Source: Symbiodinium sp. CCMP2592
Lineage: Eukaryota > Sar > Dinophyceae > Suessiales > Symbiodiniaceae
Direction of reading: 5' to 3'
DNA: 64,000 nucleotides
Assembly: GCA_905221615.1 (NCBI GenBank)
Contig: CAJNDT010005869.1
Coordinates: 733,733-797,732 of the forward strand
The notes beneath the pieces were generated by a model. That model saw nothing but the letters and a program-made list of their open reading frames with translations, ran no database searches and was not told where the DNA came from. Shown here in pieces: positions 56,201 to 64,000 of this stretch (position 1 is its first letter; the number at the start of each line of letters is the position of its first letter). Both the position numbers and the translations under genes were made by a program.

Positions 56201-58622
56201 GGTTTAGGGTTTAAGGTTTAGGGAAGTGTTTTTCCTTGCTTTGGCTTTCGTGTTCTTCAGAAGCTAGCTATCCTGTACATCAAACCCTCTTCCCACGAAA
56301 GGCCCGCAATATTCGTGTGTCAGCGTTCTGGGTAGGCTAGTCATCCTAGTGATCCGTCTGATTCTTGCTCGGTTCTGCTAGGTTTGTTCTTGCAGCTCCT
56401 ACAGTCTTGCAATCGGGTGCTGGAAATCGGAGGTTGGCTCTTGACGTGTGTTGTTGTACATCGTGTTGGGTAGGTTGAGGTTTTTGTGATGCTTTGGCTT
56501 GACAGGTTCAGAGTTTTGGCCCCGTGCTGCTCTTGTTGAATGGTCAAGCCAAGCAGATATAAGGTAACATGGGGCCAGCCGGAAGATTTTAATAGCGTGT
56601 CAGGTCTTTAGTTGTTTGGGGGTTTGAGGTTTTACTTGGTAACCCTAAACCCTAAACCGGGGTGGTCTTCGTCGGTATGTGTGGTCTCGAACCGAGGATC
56701 CCTTCAGAGCCGGCAGTGATGGAGGTTGCGAAGCAGATGCCCTTAGTCTGCGAACACATGGACGGACTCCCGTCGCCAACTAAGGTTAGATTTCAGGGTT
56801 TAGGAGGTGTGTTTTTTGGTTGCGGTAATTCATTTTTGCTTTGGAGGGTTCAGGGTTTACAGGGTTTACGGCAACTTTAGGGTCTTGCAGGGCCTTTGCA
56901 TCTAAATCCGGACTTGCAGGTTCATGGCACCCGCCAAGGCTGTTGTTGTTTGGGTGTTTGTGCCTCGGGGTCCAGGGGCTTCGGTGTCAGGTTTAGCTTC
57001 TGTTTGACACTTTATTGGGCTACACCCCAGACCAGAACCCCAAACTACCACAACGCCAGATTGCCAACTTCTGCAGACCCAATATACCTCGGATTAAGCT
57101 CCTGCTGAACCATAGAAACTCCGGTGAAACATCCATTCTAACCCCAAGCCCCATAAACCGTCAAGCCCCAAACCGAGACCTCAAATACGAAAGTTTGTAT
57201 ATCCCATAGGAGCACGGGGAAACCTAGAACTGTTTGTATCCCAGAAAGCCCAATGCTCTAAACACCAGCAACCAACAATAGCCAGGCTTTTCAAACCCCG
57301 AAACCCTGAAAACAAACGACCCCACACCCTAAGTCTAACCAACAATGCAAAACCTGTAGTAGTCTTCACAAGTCAAAGGAATTGATCTTGACATGTCAAA
57401 GCCCGGAAATCAGCAACAACACTTACGAAACCCCAAAGACCCATATATAACTTCATAGACCATTGGTACGAACCCCTGGAAACTCGTATGAAACATCACG
57501 AAACCTTACAGAACCAGTAGAAAATCCCTGAAAAGCATTCTAAGCCAGCTCCCAAAAAAACTAAAGCTTACTGATATTCTATTCTCTTCTTTTCCACAGT
57601 TTTGTTCTATCACACTGTATTCTTATACTCAAGTCAGCAGGACTGTTCGAGCCCCAGACAGCTGCATGGTTCGCGCGTACCGCTGCGCAAAGGCCACGGC
57701 GTGGCTCGTAGCCTGGCAGAAGCATCTCAATGGGCGCAGGGTATGGAGTTGAGGGTTTCGGGGTTTAGGGTTTTAGGGTTTCAAGCTTCCTTAAAAGCGC
57801 TTCCTTTACGGCTTTACGGGATCTATAAGGGTACTACAGGTTTTAGGACTTTAGGCTTGAGGGTTTAGGGTCTACAGGGTATTATAGAGGGTGTAGGGAT
57901 TAGGCTTAGGACTTTGGGGTTCGGGGTTAGGGTTGGGGGCTTGGGTTTGAAGTTTGAGGGTCAGGCTGTGGGGTTTAGGTTTAGGGCTGAGGGTATGGGG
58001 CCCTTTTTGTGAGGAGTTCGAGTTGATTTCTTGAGAGTCTCGAAGATCATGTGCATAATGTGTTCTTTTTTGTGAGGCTCTGGAGGTTATTAGGGGCCTT
58101 AACGATTCGAAGAGTGTGTATCGTCGTAGTTTACTCTGATTACTACAAGGAACCCGAAGAAGAAAGAGTTTTGGTGATTACTCGCGTCGAAGCAGTAGGG
58201 CGTGATAATGTCTTGCAGTGTGTTGGAGCTTTTCGTTTTCACAGCTTTGTCGCCAGTTGTAAGGTAGAATCCAAGTACGCAGACCTTTGGCATGTGAAGC
58301 ACCGACGGTCTCCATTGCAGCTCTTGCAGGTTATGCTATGGGCTCCATTTGTTCAACCAAAGAACGACCAACAGTGGAGACTATACTGCCTATAGTTTGA
58401 TGACACTGAACATCTAGTACCCTTAAACGGACAGTTCAGGCCCCAAGCTTAAAACCCTAAAGCGCCTTATAGAACCTACAAAGCCTTGTCAAACTCTTGT
58501 AACAGCCGTACACACACCAAACCAATCTTGTTCAGAGGCAGCCCATCTGCACAGTGGATATTGCCCGCCTGGAGCCAACTCACTGGCAGTTGATCGGCAA
58601 GTTGGTGCGGGATTGCTACTGA
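50287..58622 (+). CDS. Sulfotransferase family protein, about 17 exons
   Basis: Proposed exons: 50287-50382, 50684-50781, 51222-51324 (frame unsure), 51547-51622, 52327-52484, 52698-52814, 53331-53409, 54061-54114, 54317-54511, 54672-54777, 54991-55077, 56039-56119, 56708-56784, (possibly one near 56921), 57641-57740, 58150-58263 and 58536-58622 (TGA). Exon 1 starts MCRLRVLATGLVLLAIFSLV, a signal-anchor. Exon 4 gives RILHVGPHKTGTTAFQ, the 5'-phosphosulfate loop that binds PAPS. Exons 6-7 give LVLVSAEGYSQFD and VVVLHREPTSWI, matching the 3'-phosphate region. Exon 10 has CSIAAYVICNATLRRTG. About 540 residues. Family members move sulfate from PAPS to sugars or small molecules, usually in the Golgi lumen, which fits the anchor. 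Some donors are GC (53410) or GA (51623). Introns hold MITEs of families B and C. Confidence 0.65.
50866..50912. repeat. (TCTA)n(TA)n microsatellite
   Basis: Six TCTA units then a TATATA run, in intron 2 of the sulfotransferase gene. Confidence 0.9.
53736..53844. mobile_element. MITE family B, copy 6 (good reference copy)
   Basis: ACTATAGGGGCCTCAATAAT at the left and CTAATTATTAAGGCCCCTCT at the right are inverted repeats of about 18 bases. The middle carries GGGGCTTCCTTATTATAAGT and CGGCCCCAAAACCCTG. It is in a sulfotransferase intron. Confidence 0.85.
58306..58387. mobile_element. MITE family C, copy 5
   Basis: GGTCTCCATTGCAGCTCTTG and CCAACAGTGGAGACTATA form diverged inverted ends, 42 bases after exon 16 of the sulfotransferase gene. 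Confidence 0.5.
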
Positions 58623-58761
58623 TGTCCGAAAAGTGCGTGGCTCTGCGGACTCCAAGGGCTGTACACCGGGACGTCAGGAGAAGAGGAATTCTTGAGTTCA
58701 GTTTTCGGGCTCATGTTCCTGATGCTCTAAGCTGTGCTTCGTGCCATGTCGGTTCTACTAC

Positions 58762-58863
58762 TTGGGGAGTTTCCGAAAATAGATTTTGTGGTCCTTGTAA
58801 TCAGGGTCGGGTCCTACTATTTAGGGTACTGTATTAGGGTCCCTGATTTTCGGAAACTTCCAA
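58762..58863. mobile_element. MITE family A, copy 4
   Basis: TTGGGGAGTTTCCGAAAATA to TGATTTTCGGAAACTTCCAA with the shared core CCTACTATTTAGGGTACTGT. It ends 17 bases before the exon at 58881. Confidence 0.8.
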
Positions 58864-58880
58864 TTAGACCTCAAACGCAG

Positions 58881-58985
58881 CCTGCAGTGCCTTCCACTTC
58901 CTGGGTTGTGCTTCGTGCTATGGTTTGCTTCAGGCCACTTGAAGTAGCTTCCCCACGTGAACACCAGATGTACAGCCACCTGTAG
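58881..58985 (+). CDS. Terminal exon, unknown gene
   Basis: After CTCAAACGCAG a 34-codon frame reads PAVPSTSWVVLRAMVCFRPL to MYSHL and TAG. Its upstream exons were not found; it could also be an alternative end of the sulfotransferase gene 260 bases upstream. Confidence 0.3.
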   Translation, partial: PAVPSTSWVVLRAMVCFRPLEVASPREHQMYSHL

Positions 58986-59279
58986 CCCTAAAAAACCCTT
59001 ATGCAAACGACTCATTGAGCACTTCATGGAAACTCTAAACCCTAAAACCCTTATTATGAAACCCGTATCAAGCCATCCAACACAAGGCCTGTCCTGCAGC
59101 GCGTAGGCTTTAGGGCCTCAGTTGGGCTTGGGTGGGCGGTTTTGGGTTTGTTTTGGTGTTAGGAGTTTGGGGCTTGGGGTTCAGGGTGTAGGGTTTACGG
59201 TTCTGGCTTCGTTTTGGGGTTAGGAGTTTGGGGTTTCAGGGCTTAGTGAAGGCATCTTGATTGGGGTCCAAGTAATCTG

Positions 59280-59392
59280 GGGGCCTACGTGTAGTAGTTG
59301 CCTATAGTAAATTTTGGGGGGTTCCTAATTTTCAGTATAGTATACTATACTCCAAGACCCTATTCTAATCAAGGCCCCTACATACCTCTCCG
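59280..59392. mobile_element. MITE family B, copy 7 (diverged)
   Basis: TTTTGGGGGGTTCCTAATTT in the centre and ACCCTATTCTAATCAAGGCC at the right end; the left end is decayed. Confidence 0.55.
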
Positions 59393-59960
59393 CCCCGAAG
59401 CCCTAAAGCCCTAAACGCTAAACTCCAAACCCTCGACCCTAATCCGACGGGTGCATTTATATCCGAACCGACGCCGGGATTTGGACAGGCCCGAGGATGT
59501 GGGGGAATCGCCCTGGGAGGCCATACAGTTTTGGGGTTTAGGGCTTAGGATTTATTGGGTTTAGAGTCCAGGGTTCAGAGACTAAATTTGGAATGCGTGG
59601 TTCAGAACCTTTGTGTTTACAGTTCAGTGTTGTGAATGTTGGGTTTATAGTGAACCCCAGAAAGTTGGAACCGGGGTTTAAGAGGATTAGTGCTAGGACC
59701 CCTTATACTTTACTTTACGGGCATATCGAGAATAGTGTTCCAACCTTTTTGGCTTCTACCATATTAGGTTTTTGGGCTTTGAAACCTGGTTTGGAGTCTA
59801 GACTTCAGATTTTGTGTGTCGGGTTCTGTTGCGCGGGCGGCAGTCGAAGGGATCTGCGAGTGTATACCATGCCGGTTTCTTGCCTCAAAAGATCATTTTG
59901 CTGCATCGTGCAATGTCTGCTGGCGGTCCTCAAACCCTGAACCCTGGGCCTTGGGCTTTA

Positions 59961-60064
59961 CTGTAGGGCCCTTAATAATTACTTACGTTATTCCTTAGGG
60001 CTCCTCGTAATTATACCAGAAAGGACCCCAAAAACCCTAGTCTAATTATTACGGCCCCTACTTA
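59961..60064. mobile_element. MITE family B, copy 8
   Basis: CTGTAGGGCCCTTAATAATT and CTAATTATTACGGCCCCTAC are the inverted ends. Confidence 0.75.
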
Positions 60065-60555
60065 CCGTCTCGGGTTGAGGTCAATGTTTGGTTTTCTCTG
60101 GAAGCTTTAGTGGCCCTCAGGCATTGGGTTGTGTAGGGTTTAGGACTCATGGCAAGATTTTGACCCTAATGCCGATAAGAACTGAACACCAAACTGACGA
60201 ACTTGTTTGAATAGACGCGCTGAACCCCAAAACCTCAGGCCTAAGAACTCTAGCACCCTTCAGCTCGGATCTTTACTTGAGGGTTTTAAAGTTCTGGGTT
60301 TAGGGTTGTAGGCTTAGTAGCTGAGTAGGTAACCTTTAACCTTTTGGGGTTCTTATAACCCTACCCTGGATTCAAAAGCCTAGCCTTTTGTGGTCTCGCG
60401 TACTTAGCCCCTGAGTGGGAAATCACACACACTAAACTAAACTCCCTAAACCCCAAATCCTGCATCCTGAAGCCCAAACCCTACTCTCTTTCGTACATGG
60501 GAGTCTGTGACACTGTGAAGGCCCCAGACTTTGCCCCACGCTCCGCGTCTTGCAG

Positions 60556-60600
60556 GGGCTGGGCCAGCTGAATGCCGTGGGTACGAAGATGCCGGGCGCT
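60556..60600 (+). CDS. Small exon-like segment
   Basis: TCTTGCAG|GGGCTG reads GLGQLNAVGTKMPGA, then GTGTAG. Phase 0 in and out. A second small segment (VRPEKVGYGRSCDGPG) is at 60718-60766. No family recognised. Confidence 0.25.
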
Positions 60601-60867
60601 GTGTAGGGTCGAGGATTTTCGCTGTTTGGGGTTTAGGGGTTTTGGTTTCAGGGTTTGCGGATTAGGATGTGGCAGTTTTGCTGTTGGGCTTCGTGTTAAC
60701 ATCCTGGTCCAAGGCAGGTGCGGCCAGAGAAAGTTGGGTATGGGCGTAGCTGCGACGGGCCTGGGGGTTAACGGTTTGTAACCCTGAACCCCTAAACTCT
60801 GAACCCTAAACCCCTACACTCTAATCAATTTCACGAGGCACCGACTTTTCTCAAGGCGGGCGAGACT

Positions 60868-60977
60868 AGTATAAGGGCCTTAATAACAAGAATAGGGTTT
60901 CGGCGCTCATTATACCATATTTATAATGAGGAACCCCCAAAATAGTACAGTTCATTTCTAAGGCCCCTAAAAAGTAG
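60868..60977. mobile_element. MITE family B, copy 9
   Basis: AGTATAAGGGCCTTAATAAC to TCTAAGGCCCCTAAAAAGTA. The centre is inverted relative to the other copies (TATAATGAGGAACCCCCAAA). Confidence 0.7.
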
Positions 60978-61130
60978 TGGGTTTCTATCTCCCTGCAAAG
61001 CAGCCGGTACCTGAGTCCATAGGCCCTGGATCCGCAGAGCCCTTCGAAATGGGGTACTGGGCTACATATTCATATCAGTGTGGTGGGTAACTTCTTGTTT
61101 AAGCAGTTGCAAGCACCTTCAGTTTTTTTT

Positions 61131-61240
61131 ATATGGGGGTTTCCGAAAATTAGGGGTCCTCCATTTCGGGGCCTGTATAGTAAGGATCCTACTATTTAGG
61201 GTACTCTATTGGGATCCCCTATTTTCGGAAACTCCCATAT
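61131..61240. mobile_element. MITE family A, copy 5 (best inverted ends)
   Basis: ATATGGGGGTTTCCGAAAAT and ATTTTCGGAAACTCCCATAT are near-perfect inverted ends. The core is GGATCCTACTATTTAGGGTA. It ends seven bases before the acceptor of the exon at 61248. Confidence 0.85.
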
Positions 61241-61247
61241 ATTCCAG

Positions 61248-61389
61248 AGAGTCGGACATGTTTCTTGCCGTATCAGCAAGCCATGTCTTGGTCTGCAAGG
61301 TTGGAGAAGCAGAGCACTTCGAAGATGTCGAGGACGTGAATACCATCCAACCGCACATTACGAGATCGCAAATCCGAGCAGTTTGCTAA
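61248..61389 (+). CDS. Terminal exon, unknown gene
   Basis: ATATTCCAG|A then ESDMFLAVSASHVLVCKVGE and EHFEDVEDVNTIQPHI to a TAA at 61387-61389; 46 codons, entry phase 2. The polypyrimidine-poor acceptor lies directly after a family A MITE. No family recognised. Confidence 0.4.
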
Positions 61390-61997
61390 AGGGTTGCATG
61401 GGTTTGGAAGTGTACCAAACGTACCACAGTGTTTTGTTTTTCTTGAACGTTTAGGGTTCTTGGATTCGTGGGGCTTCTGCCAGGGTTTTAAGTAGACAGG
61501 CGAGGGAAGGTGTCATGAGAAGCCGTAGTGCGAATCCCGAGCCCCAAGCATTAAGCCCTCCGAAACCAGGACCCTGAACCCTAAACCTTATAGAACCATG
61601 AAGCCTCTAGAAGACCCTTCCAGAAATTTCGTGGAGCCCGTGTATACTCTTCAACCCTCAACCCTAAACCCTCCCTTCAGGAGCCCTAAACCTCAATTTG
61701 TCAAAAGGAGTAAGCTATGACCCGTGCCTGAGCCCCAACATAGCTTAGCTCAATCTTCTTAAACCCTTTCTTGGGATTAGAGTTAAAGCTTAAGAAGTTA
61801 AGGGTTTCGGGTTTAGGTAAGTAATAGCTTTGAAGAAGAGTGGCATGCTGAACTGCGCATCGGGCTCTGCAATTTGGCTGAAAAAGAAGCCTCCGACTCA
61901 TGTCTCGGAGGCCGCTCGGTTTCTTCATGAAGAGGCTGCTCCTGAAGGCCCTAAAGCCCGTAAAGCCCTAAACCCCGAAATCCTAAACCCGGGGCCA

Positions 61998-62230
61998 GAG
62001 TGAGCAGGATCCCATGGTCCAGCCCGAGGCCTTCAATCAACTCGCATAGAGTTGAACGCAATGGGCCACGTCTGCTTGGAAGAAGCTTCGGCGGCCGTGG
62101 CGGCAAACCAGAGTCCTGCAACCCTAAGCGCAAGACCCATCTGGAGGAAGGAAAAGAGATGATCCGCAAGAAGCAGGAATTGGAAGCAAGGCCCAAGGCC
62201 AGCAATGGACAGCGGCATGATGCGACATAA
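61998..62230 (+). CDS. Terminal exon of a basic protein, unknown
   Basis: GGGGCCAG|A then an open frame of 76 codons (VSRIPWSSPRPSINSHRV, later HLEEGKEMIRKKQELEARP) to TAA. Two other frames are partly open. The - strand frame 62033-62440 is antisense. No domain recognised. Confidence 0.3.
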
Positions 62231-62639
62231 TCTTGGAAGCAAAGAGGCCAAGACTGTCAACGCCTCACATCCCACGAGAAAAAGCGTCCGTTCTGTGTGA
62301 TCTTCCTTTCCTTTTGACATGTCGCTGTCGTCGTGTGTGGAAAGATGGGGTGAGACACGGAGCTGGAGGTTGTGGCTGACGCCCCCGCTCCTGGAAGCAA
62401 CAGCTGAAAAAGGCCGCCGCCAGGAGAAGTCCAGCTGCATCCCTGGCCTAAAATTTCCTCCTCAAAATGAAGAACTGCCGGAGAGCTGCGGCCTTTTGGT
62501 TGTAGCCCCCTGCAAAAAGGACATGTTCGTGTAACTTGAACCGCATAGTTTAAGCCGTCAACCCAAGCATCCTCCAATCGAGTCCTCGGTCCACAAGCCG
62601 TATGCATCTGCTCCAAAAGCCCTCGAGAAGCTTGTGGGC

Positions 62640-62935
62640 TTAGGGTTTGGGGATTTAGGGGTTAGGGATTTAGGGTTTGGGTATAGGGTTTGGGTTTAGG
62701 GTTTGGGTTCGCAGCTACATTATATTCCCATGAAGCAGCTGTATAGGCTTTATCCTAGCATGTCCGTACATGCAGCCTTCAACAAAGCCATGTATGAATA
62801 CCTAGCCTTACGAAGGCCTTGAGCCTCTTACAGAAATAAGGGTTAGGGTTTGAGGTTCAGGGTTTAGGGTTTAAGGTTTAGGGTTTAAGGATCAGGTTTT
62901 AGTGTTTAGGGTCTAAGGTTTAGGGTTTAACAAAG
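62640..62935. repeat. Dense TTTAGGG-type repeats
   Basis: Two blocks (62640-62712 and 62838-62932) of GGGTTTAGGGTTTAAGG-like telomere-type heptamers, all in the TTTAGGG direction. Confidence 0.85.
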
Positions 62936-62976
62936 GGATTAAGCCGTCAAAATGACAAACCTCTCGGCTTCGGAAG

Positions 62977-63089
62977 CCCGGCACGGAGGACGAGCTCAAC
63001 CCCTGTGTTACCCCCGACAAGGCGGGGTTTTCCTGTTGTTTGTCGTCTTTCCGCGAACAGCTTGCTTTCTTTGTTTTGGCATTTGCAGG
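62977..63089 (+). CDS. Internal exon, unknown gene
   Basis: CGGAAG|CCC reads PGTEDELNPCVTPDKAGFSC then LSSFREQLAFFVLAFA, exit phase 2 before GTGCTC. The mixed acidic and hydrophobic make-up looks like genuine coding sequence, but I do not recognise it. Confidence 0.35.
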
Positions 63090-63302
63090 GTGCTCAGGGC
63101 TTGTCACATCAACTTAACAGAACCCGAAACCCCCAAGCCCTAAGCCGCTAAACCCTTAACAGAACTTCTTGGAATGCTGGCTTTGGGTGCACGGCTTCCG
63201 ACTTGGCACTTAATAAGTTTCAACGCTTCGTGTCGTCCGCCTCGGCCCGGCTGTAGTTGAAGCAGACGCCAAGCACCAACCCCATAAACTTGCACCCTTA
63301 AC

Positions 63303-63675
63303 CGCGCACAAACGCGATGGCAATCAAGAAAGGGGGGCCGCGAGAAGAAGGGGTCGGAGTCCCCGTGGGAACCTCTGACCGCTTCGGCCGGCAGAGTTTC
63401 CTCGGCCGCTGGCAGCGAGGGTCACGGAGCAACGTGCGCACCATGCACGCTGTCTATGCGGAATACTGTTGCGAAGCTTCCTGCATGGAATGCCAACAGC
63501 TGGCGGTTGCCTGCTTTAAGTACAACGGAATCAACGGATGCTCAAGCACGGCTTCTGGCCACGATCGTGAATGCGGCCTTCGCAAGACCTGGTCTCTCAT
63601 GCATTTTACAGATCTCAGCCCACGAGGGCTACCGTACGGCGAACGAGTATCATCTCAAGATGAAGGCAGAAGCCC
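63303..63675 (+). CDS. Long exon-like segment, frame uncertain
   Basis: Open in two frames. The better one contains ARLLATIVNAAFARPGLSCI and EGYRTANEYHLKMKAEAQ before a GC donor near 63676. The other starts at an ATG at 63317 (MAIKKGGPREEGVGVPVG). They cannot be separated by eye. Confidence 0.3.
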
Positions 63676-63821
63676 AGGCTTCGTCATAATGCCAAACGGG
63701 CCTTGAATGCAGCTTTTCAAGAGGCCCTGCAAAATTCTACATGTAACCGGAGACGCACTGCGGGACGTGAGGAGGCAGCCGCAGCCTACGTTGAGGTTCA
63801 AGGGCTTAAGCTCTAAACCCT

Positions 63822-63926
63822 AATGTAGGGGCCTTAAAAAATAGAATACGAATTGGGGGTATACTATACTATAAATATAATAAGGAGCCCCCGAAATCCT
63901 GTTCTGAAAATTAAAGCCCCTACAGT
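63822..63926. mobile_element. MITE family B, copy 10
   Basis: AATGTAGGGGCCTTAAAAAA to TTAAAGCCCCTACAGT, with ATAATAAGGAGCCCCCGAAA inside. Confidence 0.7.
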
Positions 63927-63948
63927 AAACCCCTAAACTCTGCTTGCA

Positions 63949-64000
63949 GGGGTCCGGCGCCTTCGACGACGTTTGGCGCAACGAGGCTCGGAAACTAATT
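63949..64000 (+). CDS. Exon running off the window
   Basis: CTGCTTGCAG|GGG reads GSGAFDDVWRNEARKLI in phase 0 and is cut by the window end. It may continue the gene of the previous segment; a MITE lies in the intron between them. Confidence 0.4.

Noticed and set aside
1-64000. tRNA, rRNA and other RNA genes
   Set aside because: I saw no cloverleaf with conserved T-loop words and no rRNA-like stretch; a covariance-model search would be needed to exclude small RNAs.

Overview
The window looks like nuclear DNA of a dinoflagellate, most likely Symbiodiniaceae-like. The reasons are: a ubiquitin-like plus ankyrin-repeat gene of the kind greatly expanded in that group; TTTAGGG/CCCTAAA telomere-type heptamers scattered through non-coding DNA; small exons separated by introns that use GT, GC and probably GA donors; and every gene I can support lying on the + strand, as in dinoflagellate unidirectional gene clusters. 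Open reading frames on the - strand are, as far as I can judge, antisense shadows.

Layout. 1-3358: unknown host sequence with a possible small multi-exon gene. 3361-14366: an 11.0-kb DNA transposon with 37-bp terminal inverted repeats, flanked by TA on both sides. It carries six + strand gene units, of which the last (12140-14092) is a DDE transposase of the Tnp2/CACTA-like type and the other five are accessory proteins, two of them frame-broken. 14606-32783: exons of a dynamin-related GTPase (end of the stalk with YINTNHPDF, then the GED spread over two exons), with long repeat-rich introns and other exon-like segments between. 34420-36239: a two-exon ubiquitin-like/ankyrin gene. 36480-47774: several chains of exon-like segments of unknown function. 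50287-58622: a sulfotransferase gene of about 17 exons with an N-terminal signal-anchor and a PAPS-binding motif. 58881-64000: further terminal and internal exons, the last running off the window.

The introns and spacers hold several families of short (80-115 bp) terminal-inverted-repeat elements (MITE families, called A-D here; none of families A and B is seen left of 26 kb), many microsatellites and minisatellites, and a G-quadruplex-prone tract. MITEs sit inside introns and at least twice end a few bases before a 3' splice site; one exon-like segment lies between two halves of a MITE. With direct repeats at some intron edges, this suggests that transposon insertion feeds intron gain here (introner-like behaviour).

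Exon models were drawn by eye from reading frame, splice-site and phase agreement. They are firm only where a protein family is recognised (transposase, UBL-ankyrin, dynamin, sulfotransferase); the other chains are tentative and their frames may be wrong.
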